Below the pieces are notes generated by a model. That model saw only the letters and a program-made list of their open reading frames with translations. It did not search any database and was not told the DNA's origin. This document shows, in pieces, positions 40,685 to 51,169 of a stretch of DNA of 64,000 nucleotides. Origin of the DNA: Pseudomonas sp. GD03944 (GTDB lineage: Bacteria; Pseudomonadota; Gammaproteobacteria; Pseudomonadales; Pseudomonadaceae); contig NZ_JAOCAH010000007.1 of the NCBI RefSeq assembly GCF_029839275.1, positions 186,001 to 250,000 of the forward strand, written 5' to 3'. Each line of letters opens with the position of its first letter. Position 1 is the stretch's first letter. A program made the translations under genes and the position numbers.

Positions 40685-42364
40685 TTGTCCACGCTCGTCG
40701 AACCCTTGCGGTTGGTGCTGCTGGCGGAAACGTCAGAGTGGCCCGAGCTGTTGCGTGAGCGCTTGAGTGCGCTGGGCAGCCTGTTCCCGCTGATTACCGC
40801 GCCGTCCTGGGAGGCAGCCAGTACGCTGTTCGACGGCCAGCGCGACGGCCTGCTGCTGACCACCCCCGCCTGCCAGCCGGCCCAGGGCGCCTGCCCGCTG
40901 CCGACCATCCTGCTGCTCGACGAAGAACCCCATGACGCGCCCGCCGATGTCAGCGACTGGCTGGTGCGCGGCAACCTCACCGACGACGTCCTGCGCCGCA
41001 GCCTGCGCTACGTGCGCGAGCAGGGCAGCCTGAAGGAAACCCTGCACCGCCTGGCCGAGCAGGATGCACTCACCGGCATCGCCAACCGCCAGGGCTTCCA
41101 GACCCTGCTGGCCGCGCGCCTGGCCGAGTGCGAAGGGCGGGGCCTGACGCTGGGCCACCTCGACCTGGACAACTTCCGCCACGCCAACGACGCCCTGGGT
41201 TACCAGGCCGGCGACCGGCTGATCCTGCAGGTGGTGGCGCGGCTGAAGGCGCAGTTGCGTTCCGGCGACCAGCTGGCGCGCCTTGGCAGCGACGAATTCG
41301 CCCTGCTGATCGACACCCGCCGCGATCCGCGCCGGGTCGAGCGACTGGCCGAGCGCATCACCGAAGCCCTGGCCGAACCCTACTGGATCGATGGCGAAAG
41401 CCTGCTGCTCGGCTGCAGCCTGGGTCTGGCCCATGCCCGCCCGGACGTCGCGGCCGACCCGCTGATGTGGCACGCGCACATCGCCATGCAGCAGGCGAAG
41501 AACCAGCAGGGCTGCACCTTCCATATCTATGACGAACGCATCAACCGCAGTGCCCGCAGCCAGGCCGACCTGGAGGGCGAGCTGCGCCGCGCCCTGCGCC
41601 GGGACGAACTGGAACTGCACTATCAGCCGCGCCTGTGCCTGGAGACCGGGCGCATCGTCGGCCTGGAGGCGCTGGTGCGCTGGCAGCACGCCGAGCGCGG
41701 CCTGCTGAACCCCAACGAATTCGTGCCGCTGGCCGAGGAAAGCGGGTTGATCGTGCCGCTCGGCTACTGGGTCATCTCCCGCGCCCTGCGCGACATGCAG
41801 TGGTTGCGCGGCCGCGGCCTGCCGCCCCTGCACATGGCGGTGAACCTGTCGTTCCGCCAGTTCCAGGACAGCCAGTTGCTGCCCACCTTGAGCCGCCTGA
41901 TCGAAGAGCGCGGTGTCGATGCCCAGTGGCTGGAATTCGAGCTGACGGAAACCGCCGTGATGCGCCGCAGCGACCAGGTGCAGCAGACCATGCTGGAGCT
42001 GGGGCGGCTCGGGGTGCGTTTCTCCCTGGACGACTTCGGCACCGGTTTTTCCTCATTCGTGCACCTCAACAGCCTGCCGATCACCCTGCTGAAGATCGAC
42101 AAGAGCTTCGTCGGTGGCATGGGCGAACGCCCGGAGAACCGCCAACTGGTGCGGGCGATGATCAACCTGGCGCACAACCTCAACCTGGAGGTGGTGGCCG
42201 AGGGTGTGGAAAACGTCGAGCAACTGGACCTGCTGCGTCAGTTCGGTTGCGACCAGGTGCAGGGCTACCTGATCAGCAGGCCCGTGCCGCTCAATGAGCT
42301 GGCGCGTTTCCTGGTGTTCGGCCAGCGCCAGCCGCTGTTCAATGGTGCAGGCGCGCCGTTCTAG
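40685..42364 (+). CDS. GGDEF-EAL cyclic-di-GMP protein
   Basis: About 559 residues. A degenerate receiver-like N-terminus (about 1-120) is followed by a GGDEF domain with the altered signature RLGSDEF (GSDEF instead of GGDEF) and an intact EAL domain (GLEALVRWQH, NLSFRQFQD, DDFGTGFSSF, KIDKSFVGG, AEGVEN). It should be a c-di-GMP phosphodiesterase with a GGDEF likely regulatory. The TTG at 40685 is chosen for GGAGG 4 bases upstream and the MSTLVEPLRLVLL N-terminus; the track start at 40646 is another TTG. Confidence 0.88.
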   Translation: MSTLVEPLRLVLLAETSEWPELLRERLSALGSLFPLITAPSWEAASTLFDGQRDGLLLTTPACQPAQGACPLPTILLLDEEPHDAPADVSDWLVRGNLTDDVLRRSLRYVREQGSLKETLHRLAEQDALTGIANRQGFQTLLAARLAECEGRGLTLGHLDLDNFRHANDALGYQAGDRLILQVVARLKAQLRSGDQLARLGSDEFALLIDTRRDPRRVERLAERITEALAEPYWIDGESLLLGCSLGLAHARPDVAADPLMWHAHIAMQQAKNQQGCTFHIYDERINRSARSQADLEGELRRALRRDELELHYQPRLCLETGRIVGLEALVRWQHAERGLLNPNEFVPLAEESGLIVPLGYWVISRALRDMQWLRGRGLPPLHMAVNLSFRQFQDSQLLPTLSRLIEERGVDAQWLEFELTETAVMRRSDQVQQTMLELGRLGVRFSLDDFGTGFSSFVHLNSLPITLLKIDKSFVGGMGERPENRQLVRAMINLAHNLNLEVVAEGVENVEQLDLLRQFGCDQVQGYLISRPVPLNELARFLVFGQRQPLFNGAGAPF

Positions 42365-42376
42365 CGTTTCTGCTGC

Positions 42377-43771
42377 CTAGCCGGCAGACGACAGGCGGGT
42401 CTGCTCCGCCGGCAACTTGGCCGGCAGCAGGCGCGAGATCTTCCATTCGAAGCCCAGCACCAGGCCGGTCGCGGTCACGGCCAGGCCTGCCGCCAGCCCC
42501 CACCAGACGCCGTGCGCGCCCCAGCCCAGCGGGAAGGCGAACAGCCAGGCCAGCGGCGCGCCGACACACCAGTAGCCCGCCAGGCCGATCACCAAGGTGG
42601 TCCTGCCATCGTTGAGCCCGCGGATCGCGCCCATGGCGATGCTTTGCAGGCCGTCGAACAACTCGAACCAGGCGGCGATCGCCAGCAGGCTCACGGCCAG
42701 GGTGACGATCTCGGCGAAGGCCGGGTCATGGCGGTCGAGGAACAGGCCGATGATCCATTCCGGCAGCAGCCAGAACAGCAGGGCGAACAACAGCATCAGC
42801 GCCGCCCCCAGGGCCATGCCCAGTTGCGCGCTCAGGCGCGACAGGTGCAGGCGTTCAGCGCCGTAATGCAGGCCGACACGGAAGGTCACCGCGTAGGACA
42901 ACCCCTGCGGCACGATGAAGGCCAGGGCCACGGTCTGCATGGCGATCTGGTGGGCCGCCAATTGCACGCTGCCCAGCGCACCCATGCACAGGGTGGCGAA
43001 GGTGAACAGGCCCTGTTCAGCTGCGTAGGTGCCACCGATGGGCAGGCCCAGGCGCAGCAGCGCGCCCATCTCCGCGCGTTGCGGCCGGCCCAGGCCGGCG
43101 CGCGGGGCGTAGGGGCGGTAGGTGGGCGCGAGCAGGATATACAGCGCCAATGCCAGGGCCATGCCGGTGCTGACCAGCGCGGTGGTCATGCCGATGCCTC
43201 CCAGGCCCAGGCTCGGCAGGCCGAACCAGCCCTTGATCAGCGCGTAATTGATGACGAAGTTGGCGATGGTGCCGACGATGCTGATCGCCATCACCGGGCC
43301 GGGGTGGCCGATGGCGCTGGTGAAACCGCGCAGCGCCATGAAACACAGGTAGCCGGGCAGGGCCAGCGACAGCGGGCGGAGAAAATCCATGGCCTGGCTG
43401 GCAGCAGCCGGGTCCTGGCCCAGGTGTGGCAACAGGGGGCCGAGGGCATTGAGGCATAGGGCGCTGGCGATACCCAGCAGCAGGGCCAGCCACAGGCCGT
43501 TGCGGATCAGGCGCGAGACGCCGGCGGGGTCGCCGGCGCCATGGCGGATCGCAACCAGGCTGCCCACGGCGGCGATCACCCCGGTGCAGAAGATCGAGAA
43601 GATGAAATAGCAGGTCGCGCCCAGCGCACCCCCGGCCAGTTGACCAGGGCCGAGCATGGCCATCATCAGCGTGTCGGTGAAAATCATCAGCGCATGCGCC
43701 AGTTGCGCGGAGACCAGCGGGCCCGCCAGGCGCAGCAGCGCGCCCAACTCACGACCAGGGGAATTCTTCAT
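42377..43771 (-). CDS. MATE family multidrug efflux transporter
   Basis: 464 residues with 12 predicted helices in two related halves (for example LSAQ/LGGALGATCYFIFSIFCTGVI in the first and FATLCMGALGSVQLAAHQIAMQT in the second). NorM-type MATE proteins exchange Na+ or H+ for cationic drugs. The C-terminus reads FEWKISRLLPAKLP. The end lies 12 bases from the EAL gene, tail to tail. No clear SD at the ATG. Confidence 0.92.
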   Translation of the reverse strand: MKNSPGRELGALLRLAGPLVSAQLAHALMIFTDTLMMAMLGPGQLAGGALGATCYFIFSIFCTGVIAAVGSLVAIRHGAGDPAGVSRLIRNGLWLALLLGIASALCLNALGPLLPHLGQDPAAASQAMDFLRPLSLALPGYLCFMALRGFTSAIGHPGPVMAISIVGTIANFVINYALIKGWFGLPSLGLGGIGMTTALVSTGMALALALYILLAPTYRPYAPRAGLGRPQRAEMGALLRLGLPIGGTYAAEQGLFTFATLCMGALGSVQLAAHQIAMQTVALAFIVPQGLSYAVTFRVGLHYGAERLHLSRLSAQLGMALGAALMLLFALLFWLLPEWIIGLFLDRHDPAFAEIVTLAVSLLAIAAWFELFDGLQSIAMGAIRGLNDGRTTLVIGLAGYWCVGAPLAWLFAFPLGWGAHGVWWGLAAGLAVTATGLVLGFEWKISRLLPAKLPAEQTRLSSAG

Positions 43772-43910
43772 GATGAGTCAAACTTCGGCAGGATAAGCAT
43801 CCCCGGACAGTCGGGGGATGAGAAACTGCCGCTATTCTCTGGTTTGGATCGGCCCTGCACAAAAGGAAAATAGCGATGTCTTGCATGATTAAAACTCATG
43901 GATTGAGCCT

Positions 43911-44879
43911 GTGAACCGCCACCTGCCGCCCCTGTATGCCCTGCGCGCCTTCGAAGCGGCGGCGCGGCATGCCTCCTTTACCCGCGCCGCCGAGGAGCTG
44001 GCGATCACCCAGAGCGCGGTGAGTCGCCACGTGCGCACCCTGGAGGAGCACTTCGGCTGTCGCCTGTTCGAGCGCCGCGGTCGCACCTTGCAGTTGAGCG
44101 AGTCCGCCCGCCTGCTGTTGCCGGGGCTGCGTGAGGGCTTCGACTCCCTGGAGCGCGCCTGCACCACGCTGCGCGCCGACGACACCACGCTGCGCCTGAA
44201 GGCACCGTCGACCCTGACCATGCGCTGGCTGTTGGCGCGCCTGTCGCGCTTTCGCCTGCAGAACAGCGACGTCGAGGTGCAGCTGACCAGTGCCTGGATG
44301 GACGTGGACGTAGTGGATTTCCAGCGCGAGCCGTTCGATTGCGCGGTGCTGCTGAGCGAGGGGGGCTTCGGCGACAGCTGGGACAGCGAGAAGCTCTTCG
44401 ATGAATGGCTGATCCCGGTCTGCGCCCCGGAGGCGGCCCGCGATGGGGCCTGGGACCTGGCGCGGTTGCAGGGCGCCGAGCTGCTGCACCCGACCCCGGA
44501 TCGCCGCGACTGGCGGCGCTGGTTGCAAGCCATGGGGCTGATGGAGCAGGTGCCGCTCAAGGGCGGCCAGGTGTTCGATACCCTGGAGCTGGGCATCGTC
44601 GCGGCGGCGCGGGGTTACGGGGTGTCCATCGGCGACCTGGTGATGGTGGCCGAAGACGTAGCCCAGGGGCGGCTCGGATTGCCCTGGCCGACCGCCGTGC
44701 TCAGCGGCTCCAGCTACTACCTGGTGTGGCCCAAGGGCCGCCGTGGCCAGGAGCGGGTGCGGCGCCTGCGGGATTTTCTGATGGCGGAGGTGGCGGCGAT
44801 GAAAACGCCGGATGTGGCGCTGTTTCGGGGCGAAAATGTAACAAAGTTACAAAAAACCGACGAAATGATATCACTTTGA
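43911..44879 (+). CDS. LysR-type transcriptional regulator (GcvA-like)
   Basis: 322 residues. N-terminal HTH ([43 protein letters not shown]) and a periplasmic-binding-like effector domain (about 90-300, [21 protein letters not shown]). The pattern resembles GcvA-type regulators. The initiator is GTG with a weak SD. It is divergent from the MATE gene, which is its most likely target in the absence of other neighbours; the chemoreceptor lies downstream. Confidence 0.9.
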   Translation: MNRHLPPLYALRAFEAAARHASFTRAAEELAITQSAVSRHVRTLEEHFGCRLFERRGRTLQLSESARLLLPGLREGFDSLERACTTLRADDTTLRLKAPSTLTMRWLLARLSRFRLQNSDVEVQLTSAWMDVDVVDFQREPFDCAVLLSEGGFGDSWDSEKLFDEWLIPVCAPEAARDGAWDLARLQGAELLHPTPDRRDWRRWLQAMGLMEQVPLKGGQVFDTLELGIVAAARGYGVSIGDLVMVAEDVAQGRLGLPWPTAVLSGSSYYLVWPKGRRGQERVRRLRDFLMAEVAAMKTPDVALFRGENVTKLQKTDEMISL

Positions 44880-45000
44880 CACGCAAGCCATTGACCTAGC
44901 GAGTTGCTCAAGTATTCTCCCCGGCCGCCGACAGATTGGTAAGGCCAATCTGGACTTTTTCGGCCTTGTATCTGCCATTTCGTGCCCCCCGGAGAGAGGA

Positions 45001-46974
45001 ATGACAACCCCCCGTTCCCGTATTGCCTGGCAACTGGCGACCGCCCTTGCCCTGGTGCTGGTCGTGCTGATCAGCGTCAGCACGCTGTTCGCCCTGCGCT
45101 CGCTGAACCAGGCCAACCTGGTGACCCGCCAGGAGCACCTGGGCAGTGAAGCCCGCCTGCTCGCCGACCAGCTGAGCACCTTCCACAGCAGCCTGCGCGA
45201 CAGCACCCAGCGCCTGGCCGGTCTGTTCGAGCGCCGCTTCAGCAGCGGCCTGAACGTCAGCAGCGAGCGGGTCTCGGTGGCAGGCGTGCAGGCGCCGGTG
45301 CTGTCCCTGGGTTCCGCGGCGCTGAACAATGACTTCGCCGAAGTGGACGAATTCAAGCGCCTGACCGCTGGTGTGGCGACCATCTTCGTGCGTGACGGCG
45401 ACGATTTCGTTCGTATCAGCACCTCGGTGGAGAAGCCCGACGGCTCCCGTGCCATCGGTACCGTGCTGGACCGCAACGGCCCGGCCTACCCGCGGGTGAT
45501 CAGCGGCGAAAGCTACGTGGGCCGTGCGTTCCTGTTCGAGCGCTTCTACATGACCCAGTACACGCCGGTGCGCGATTCCAGCGGCCGTGTGTTCGCGGTG
45601 CTGTTCGTCGGCTTCGACTACACCGACGCGCAGAACACCCAGTTCGACAACCTGAAACGCTTCCGCATCGGTGAAACCGGCTCCCTCGCCCTGCTCGACG
45701 ACCAGGGCAAGTGGCTGGTGCCGCCAGCCGGTGCTCGTCAGCCGGAGCAGATCGGCGGCAAGCTGGCCAAGGTGCTCGATGAGCCGGGCCACGGCGCCTT
45801 CTGGAGCGACGGTGTCGACGAGTTCTTCAGCGTGGCCATGCCGTTCAGCGGCGGCCCGTGGCAGGTGGTGGCAAGCATGCCGCGCACGGAAATCCAGGCG
45901 GTGACCTGGCAAGTGGGCAGCCAGCTGGCGCTCGGCAGCCTGCTGACCCTGCTGCTGGCGGTGGCCGCCGTGATCTGGTTGCTGCGTCGCAAACTGCGCC
46001 CACTGGGTGACCTGGTGGCACAGGCACAGGCGCTGGGCGCCGGCGACCTGAGTGCCCGCCTGAACGTGACCAGCCACGACGAGATCGGCGAGCTGGCGCG
46101 CAACTTCAACCAGATGGGTGAAGCGCTGTCGACCATGGTCTCGCGCATTCGCAGCGCGGCGCACAACGTCAGCAGCCGCGCCCAGGCGCTGTCCGGCCTG
46201 GCCAGCGGCGCCTACGAAGGCATCGAGCAGCAGTCCGGCGAGATCAGCAGCATGGCCGGCGCCGTGGAAGAGTTCAGCGCCACGTCGTTGAACATCGCCG
46301 ACAACATGCGCAACACCGAACGTCTGGCCAGCGACAACGCCCAGCAGACCCGCATCGGCCGCACCTCCATGGAGGAAGCCTCGAGCGCCCTCGGCCAGAT
46401 CGCCGACTCGCTCAACGGCACCGCCGATGTAGTCAACACCCTGGGCCAGCGTTCCCAGGAGATCGGTGGCATCGTCAGCGTGATCACCTCGATCGCCGAC
46501 CAGACCAACCTGCTGGCGCTCAACGCCGCCATCGAGGCCGCCCGTGCCGGTGAGCAGGGTCGTGGTTTCGCCGTGGTCGCCGACGAAGTGCGCAGCCTGG
46601 CCGGCCGCACCCGTGAGGCCACCAACGAGATTTCCACCATGATCGCCAGCATCCAGGGCGAGACCAGCAGCGCCATCAGCACCATGGAGCAGGGCAAGGC
46701 ACTGATGCAGGACGGCCTGCAGCGCAACGCCAAGGTGGCCGCTGCGCTGGAGCAGATCGCCGAGCAGACCAACTCCGCCGGTGAGCAGTTCGCTGCCATC
46801 ACCACAGCCACCAGCGAGCAGAGCAGCACCGCTACGGTGCTCAGCAGCAACCTGCAGAGTATCGCCCTGGCCAACAGCGAGCAGCGCGAAGTAGTGGCCA
46901 ACCTGGCCCAGACCGCCCGTGAGCTGGACCAACTGGCTGATGAGCTGCGTCAGGAAGTCGGACGCTTCCAGTAA
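45001..46974 (+). CDS. Methyl-accepting chemotaxis protein (Cache_3-Cache_2 type)
   Basis: 657 residues. TM1 (about 11-32), a periplasmic sensor of about 270 residues ([20 protein letters not shown] and [35 protein letters not shown] are single-Cache signatures), TM2 (about 307-325), HAMP (about 326-380) and the signalling hairpin with the tip at 499-538 ([20 protein letters not shown]). It should signal to CheA/CheW; the ligand is unknown. GAGAGAGGA directly precedes the start. Confidence 0.95.
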   Translation: MTTPRSRIAWQLATALALVLVVLISVSTLFALRSLNQANLVTRQEHLGSEARLLADQLSTFHSSLRDSTQRLAGLFERRFSSGLNVSSERVSVAGVQAPVLSLGSAALNNDFAEVDEFKRLTAGVATIFVRDGDDFVRISTSVEKPDGSRAIGTVLDRNGPAYPRVISGESYVGRAFLFERFYMTQYTPVRDSSGRVFAVLFVGFDYTDAQNTQFDNLKRFRIGETGSLALLDDQGKWLVPPAGARQPEQIGGKLAKVLDEPGHGAFWSDGVDEFFSVAMPFSGGPWQVVASMPRTEIQAVTWQVGSQLALGSLLTLLLAVAAVIWLLRRKLRPLGDLVAQAQALGAGDLSARLNVTSHDEIGELARNFNQMGEALSTMVSRIRSAAHNVSSRAQALSGLASGAYEGIEQQSGEISSMAGAVEEFSATSLNIADNMRNTERLASDNAQQTRIGRTSMEEASSALGQIADSLNGTADVVNTLGQRSQEIGGIVSVITSIADQTNLLALNAAIEAARAGEQGRGFAVVADEVRSLAGRTREATNEISTMIASIQGETSSAISTMEQGKALMQDGLQRNAKVAAALEQIAEQTNSAGEQFAAITTATSEQSSTATVLSSNLQSIALANSEQREVVANLAQTARELDQLADELRQEVGRFQ

Positions 46975-46978
46975 GACG

Positions 46979-47014
46979 AAAAAATGGCCACCCGACGGAT
47001 GTCGGGTGGCCATT
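46979..47014 (-). terminator. Rho-independent terminator of the BCCT gene
   Basis: A 13-bp perfect stem (ATGGCCACCCGAC / GTCGGGTGGCCAT) with a 4-base loop. On the minus strand it is followed by a T-run, so it terminates the BCCT gene; it also lies just past the chemoreceptor stop. Confidence 0.85.
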
Positions 47015-47052
47015 GAACGGCGCCGTGCAACGCGGCGCGAGTGGCGACGCGA

Positions 47053-49026
47053 TCAGCGCGTCATGTGCAGGAAGTGCATGTGGCGTTCGTACTGGTCGAG
47101 GATGTCACCGATCACTTCCTCGCGGTTCCACCCCATGACGTCGTAGTCCTGACCGCCTTCATCAAGGTGCACCTCGGCGCGGAAGTACTTGCGTTCCTCG
47201 CTGGTGTCGTCACGGGTGTCACGCATCACGAAGCTGGGCTGGATCAGCGCCCGCGGGCGCACCTGGTAGTGGAAATCCGCTTCGTCGCCGTGGCTGACGG
47301 TGAGGATCACGCGGCCGTCCTCGCCGCTTTCGACCCGTGCCTCGCGGCCCTGCTTGCGCAGTTCCTCGGCCACCTGCTGGCAGGCGGGCATTACCGTGTC
47401 GGTGATGAAGCGCGTGACGTGGGCGCGGCGCGGCAGCATGGCGATGCTGCGCAAACGACGCTGCCAGCCGCCCGGGGTGTTGCTGCCGCGGGAGCTGAGC
47501 GCCACCTGCTGACGCAGGCCGCGCTTGGCCGCATCCAGCTGCAGGGCACGCAACAGGCCCCACATCGACGCCATCAGCGCCACCACGAAGGGCAGGGCGC
47601 TGGCGATGGTGGCGGTCTGCAGGGCTTTCAAGCCGTCGGCCAGCAGCAGCGAGATGGCGACCACGGCGATCAGCGACGTCCAGTAGATCCGCTGCCACAC
47701 CGGTGTCTGGTCCTTGCCGCCGGAGGCGAGCATGTCCACCACCATGGCGCCGGAATCCGCCGAGGTGACGAAGAACACCACCACCATCAGGATCGCGATC
47801 TGCGACAGGATCATCGAGAACGGGAAATGCTCGAGGAAGGCGAACAGGGCCAGGGCGCTGTCCTTGTCCACGGCCTCGGCCAGCTCGGTGACGCCCTCCA
47901 CGAGGATCATGTGGATCGCCGTGTCGCCGAACACCGTCATCCACAGCAGCGTGAACCCGGCCGGGACCACCAGCACGCCCCGGATGAATTCGCGAATGGT
48001 GCGGCCCCGGGAGATGCGGGCGATGAACAGCCCCACGAAAGGCGACCAGGACAGCCACCAACCCCAGTAGAACAGGGTCCAGCCACCGATCCAGTCGGTC
48101 GGCTCATACGCGTAGAGGTTGAAGGTCTTGCTGACGATTTCCGAGAGGTAGCTGCCAGTGTTCTGCACGAAGGTCTGGAAGATGAAGACCGTCGGACCCA
48201 GTACCAGTACCATCAGCAGCAGGCCCACGGCCAGCAACATGTTCAGCTCGGACAGGCGGCGAATCCCCTTGTCCAGCCCGACGACGACGGAAATCGTCGC
48301 CAGCAGCATGGTGAAGATCAGGACAGCGATCTGCACGGTGGTGGTGGTCGGCACGTCGTAGAGGTGGTTGAGGCCCGTGTTGATCTGCAGCACGCCGTAG
48401 CCGAGCGAGGTGGCGACGCCGAGTACCGTACCGATCACGGCGAACACATCCACGGCATGGCCGATGGGGCCGTAGATACGGTCCCCGATCAGGGGGTACA
48501 ACGCCGAGCGCAGGGTCAGCGGCAGGTTATGCCGGTAGCTGAAGTACGCCAGGATCAGCGCCACGATGGCATAGATCGACCACGCGTGCAGGCCCCAGTG
48601 GAAGAAGGTCAGCTTCATCGCTTCCCGGGCGGCGGTCACCGTCTGGGGATCGCCCACGGGCGGGGCAATGAAATGCATGACGGGTTCGGCGACGCCGAAG
48701 AACATCAGCCCGATCCCCATGCCCGCGCAGAACAGCATGGAGAACCAGGTGGTGTTGTTGTATTCGGGCTCGCTGTGGTCGGGGCCCAGTTTGATGTCGC
48801 CATAGCGGCTGACGGCAAGAAAGACGGTGAAAAGCAGGATCAGGGCCACGGCCAGGACGTAGACCCAACTGGCGTTTCCGATAATCCACGCCTGGGTGGC
48901 GCCGAACACGGACTGGGCATTGTCCTTGAAGGCCGTGCTGTAGATCACCAGGGCGGCGATCAACAGTGTGGAGCCGAAGAAGACGGGTGGGTTGAGGGTT
49001 GAACGGGAAGACAGAGGTGCCTCCAT
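47053..49026 (-). CDS. betT: BCCT-family transporter (BetT-type choline/betaine)
   Basis: 657 residues: 12 transmembrane helices (about 15-510) and a roughly 150-residue charged cytoplasmic C-terminal domain, a layout typical of osmoregulated BetT. The BCCT signatures WTLFYWGWWLSWSPFVGLFIARISRGRTIREF and WGLHAWSIYAIVALILAYFSYR are present. Transports choline or betaine with H+ or Na+. ATG 49026 follows AAGGAG at about 11 bases; an upstream start would add 11 residues of no similarity. Confidence 0.93.
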   Translation of the reverse strand: MEAPLSSRSTLNPPVFFGSTLLIAALVIYSTAFKDNAQSVFGATQAWIIGNASWVYVLAVALILLFTVFLAVSRYGDIKLGPDHSEPEYNNTTWFSMLFCAGMGIGLMFFGVAEPVMHFIAPPVGDPQTVTAAREAMKLTFFHWGLHAWSIYAIVALILAYFSYRHNLPLTLRSALYPLIGDRIYGPIGHAVDVFAVIGTVLGVATSLGYGVLQINTGLNHLYDVPTTTTVQIAVLIFTMLLATISVVVGLDKGIRRLSELNMLLAVGLLLMVLVLGPTVFIFQTFVQNTGSYLSEIVSKTFNLYAYEPTDWIGGWTLFYWGWWLSWSPFVGLFIARISRGRTIREFIRGVLVVPAGFTLLWMTVFGDTAIHMILVEGVTELAEAVDKDSALALFAFLEHFPFSMILSQIAILMVVVFFVTSADSGAMVVDMLASGGKDQTPVWQRIYWTSLIAVVAISLLLADGLKALQTATIASALPFVVALMASMWGLLRALQLDAAKRGLRQQVALSSRGSNTPGGWQRRLRSIAMLPRRAHVTRFITDTVMPACQQVAEELRKQGREARVESGEDGRVILTVSHGDEADFHYQVRPRALIQPSFVMRDTRDDTSEERKYFRAEVHLDEGGQDYDVMGWNREEVIGDILDQYERHMHFLHMTR

Positions 49027-49265
49027 TGAGCTGGCTCTCCTTGGTCTGAGTCGTTCCACTTCGTGCTGATCACAATAAGACTAGGCCATATCGTGGAGCA
49101 TGAAGGAGCGTGTGGACTCTGGTTTATCGGATGTTCGTCAAGGGCGGTAGGCGCGCAAGTGTACCACTGTTGATAGATCGGGTCTTTTCTGTGCGTCATA
49201 TCGATAGTTTTTGTTGCGTTTGGTTCCCTCTTGCCTCGGCGGCCTGGTGCGATGACGAGAGGCTT

Positions 49266-50756
49266 TCAGAGCTGCGTGCGGTATTGCAGGGCCTCGGCCA
49301 GGTGCTGCCGGCCAAGCTCAGGCTGGGCCTGCAGGTCGGCCAGGGTGCGGGCGACCTTCAGCACCCGGTGCGCCGAGCGCAGCGACAAGGCCAGGCGCTC
49401 ACAGGCGTTTTCCAGCCACTGCTGGTCGCTGGGGGCCAGCCTACAGTGGGCGCGCAGCCCCGGCAGGTCGAGAAACGCATTGGCCATGCCTTGACGCGCC
49501 ATCTGGATGCGCCGCGCCGCCGCGACCCGGGCGGCGGCCGAAGCCGTGTCGTCGCCGGCCAGGGGCGGGGCGTTCAGGGTGGTGGTTTCGCGGGCCACGG
49601 TGACATGCAGGTCGATGCGGTCCAGCAACGGGCCGGAGAGCTTGCCTCGGTAGCGCTGGATCTGTTCGGTCGAGCAGCGGCAACGGCCACTGGGGTCACC
49701 CAGAAACCCGCAGGGGCAGGGGTTCATGGCCGCCACCAGCTGGAAACGCGCCGGGAAGCGCACCTTGTCGCGGGCCCGGGCGATCACGATATGACCGCTT
49801 TCCAAGGGCTCGCGAAGAACCTCCAGCACCTTGCGATCGAACTCGGGCAGTTCATCGAGGAACAGCACGCCGTGATGGGCCAGGGTGATTTCGCCGGGTT
49901 GAGGGCGACTGCCGCCCCCAACCAGTGCCGGGCCGGATGCGCTGTGGTGAGGATTTCTGAAGGGTCTCTGCGGCCAGGCTTGTAGCGGTGCGTGGCTGGT
50001 CACGGATTGGATGGCGGCAACCTGCAGGGCTTCCTGTTCGTCCAGTGCCGGCAGCAGGCCCGGAAGGCGGCTGGCCAGCAGGGTCTTGCCGGTGCCCGGT
50101 GGGCCGCTGAACAGCAGGTTGTGCGAGCCGGCGGCGGCCACCAGCAGGGCCTGCTTGGCCGCCACCTGTCCCTGAACTTCCGCCAGGTCAGGGTAGGGCT
50201 GCACCTGACGCAACAGGCCCTGGGCCTGGTAGGGCGCCAGCACGGTGTGGCCATTGAGGTGCGCCGCCACTTCAAGCAGGTGGTCGACGGCGATGACCGT
50301 CAGCCCAGAGGCCAGGCTGGCTTCCTCGGCATTGGCCAGGGGCACCACCAAGGTGCGCCCGGCATCACGAGCGGCCAGCGCCGCCGGCAGAACGCCGCGC
50401 ACCGGGCGAATGGCGCCGGACAGCGCCAGTTCGCCCAGGCACTCCATGGGCTCCAGGGCGGCGATCGGCACCTGGCCGCTGGCGGCGAGGATGCCCAGGG
50501 CAATGGCCAGGTCGAAGCGGCCACCGTCCTTGGGCAGGTCGGCGGGAGCCAGGCTCAGGGTGATACGTCGCTGGGGAAACTCGAACGCACAGTTGAGGAT
50601 CGCGCTGCGCACGCGGTCCTTGCTTTCCTTCACGGCGGCTTCGGGCAAACCCACCAGCGCCAGGGATGGCAGGCCGTTGGCCAGGTGGGCTTCAACGGTG
50701 ACAGCCGGCGCGTCGATACCGACCTGCGCGCGGCTGTGGACTATGGCCAGGGACAT
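49266..50756 (-). CDS. comM: ComM/YifB family Mg-chelatase-like AAA+ ATPase
   Basis: 496 residues. N-terminal Lon-type fold (SLAIVHSRAQVGIDAPAVTVEAHLANGLPSLALVG), AAA+ Walker A SGPPGTGKTLLASRLPGLLP, Walker B GVLFLDELPEFDRKVLEVLREPLE and a C-terminal Mg-chelatase domain with the zinc-type Cys segment (CPCGFLGDPSGRCRCS). ComM is a branch-migration helicase for natural transformation in Vibrio and related bacteria; the role in Pseudomonas is inferred. It follows ubiK by 50 bases. Confidence 0.93.
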   Translation of the reverse strand: MSLAIVHSRAQVGIDAPAVTVEAHLANGLPSLALVGLPEAAVKESKDRVRSAILNCAFEFPQRRITLSLAPADLPKDGGRFDLAIALGILAASGQVPIAALEPMECLGELALSGAIRPVRGVLPAALAARDAGRTLVVPLANAEEASLASGLTVIAVDHLLEVAAHLNGHTVLAPYQAQGLLRQVQPYPDLAEVQGQVAAKQALLVAAAGSHNLLFSGPPGTGKTLLASRLPGLLPALDEQEALQVAAIQSVTSHAPLQAWPQRPFRNPHHSASGPALVGGGSRPQPGEITLAHHGVLFLDELPEFDRKVLEVLREPLESGHIVIARARDKVRFPARFQLVAAMNPCPCGFLGDPSGRCRCSTEQIQRYRGKLSGPLLDRIDLHVTVARETTTLNAPPLAGDDTASAAARVAAARRIQMARQGMANAFLDLPGLRAHCRLAPSDQQWLENACERLALSLRSAHRVLKVARTLADLQAQPELGRQHLAEALQYRTQL

Positions 50757-50806
50757 CGATCACTCCTTTGATCGTGTGCTGTCGCATCCTGCGACAGGGT
50801 GGTGCG

Positions 50807-51067
50807 TTACTCGCTCGGTGGTGCGCTGCGGGCTTCCAGTTCGGCGACCTTGGCTTCCAGCGCTTCCAGGCGAGCACGGGTGCGGGCTAGGACGACCATC
50901 TGGCTGTCGAATTCTTCCCGGCTGACCAGGTCGAGTTTGCTGAAGGCGCTTTGCAGCAGGGCTTTGAACTGGGCCTCGACCTCACCGCGCGGCAGCGGGG
51001 AATCGCTGCTGAACAGGCGGGAGGCATGGGCGCCAAGGGCGTCGAGAAAGGCTTTGGGCGGCAGCAT
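50807..51067 (-). CDS. ubiK: UbiK, ubiquinone biosynthesis accessory factor (BMFP/YqiC)
   Basis: 86 residues. N-terminal amphipathic region MLPPKAFLDALGAHASRLF and a C-terminal coiled coil (SREEFDSQMVVLARTRARLEALEAKVAELE), the BMFP/DUF526 pattern. E. coli UbiK supports the aerobic ubiquinone complex and interacts with UbiJ. The start at 51067 is chosen at the family N-terminus; the upstream open frame covers the glnK control region. Likely co-transcribed with comM. Confidence 0.9.
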   Translation of the reverse strand: MLPPKAFLDALGAHASRLFSSDSPLPRGEVEAQFKALLQSAFSKLDLVSREEFDSQMVVLARTRARLEALEAKVAELEARSAPPSE

Positions 51068-51136
51068 GACTGGGTTCCGGTAATAGACCGGCGGCAGTGT
51101 AGCACGCCCACTTTGGCCGCCCTTGCGTGTGCCGGG

Positions 51137-51153
51137 TGCACGGTTTTCGCGCG
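51137..51153. promoter_or_regulatory. NtrC-type site 1
   Basis: TGCACGGTTTTCGCGCG, GCAC-N7-GCGC, matches the GCAC-N7-GTGC enhancer pattern at 7 of 8 positions. Centre about 33 bases from site 2, near three helical turns. Confidence 0.6.
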
Positions 51154-51169
51154 CCGCCTCATGGGGCGC

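Noticed and set aside
47041..49002. 653-codon open frame antisense to the BCCT gene
   Set aside because: Shadow frame; all conserved transporter motifs are on the minus strand.
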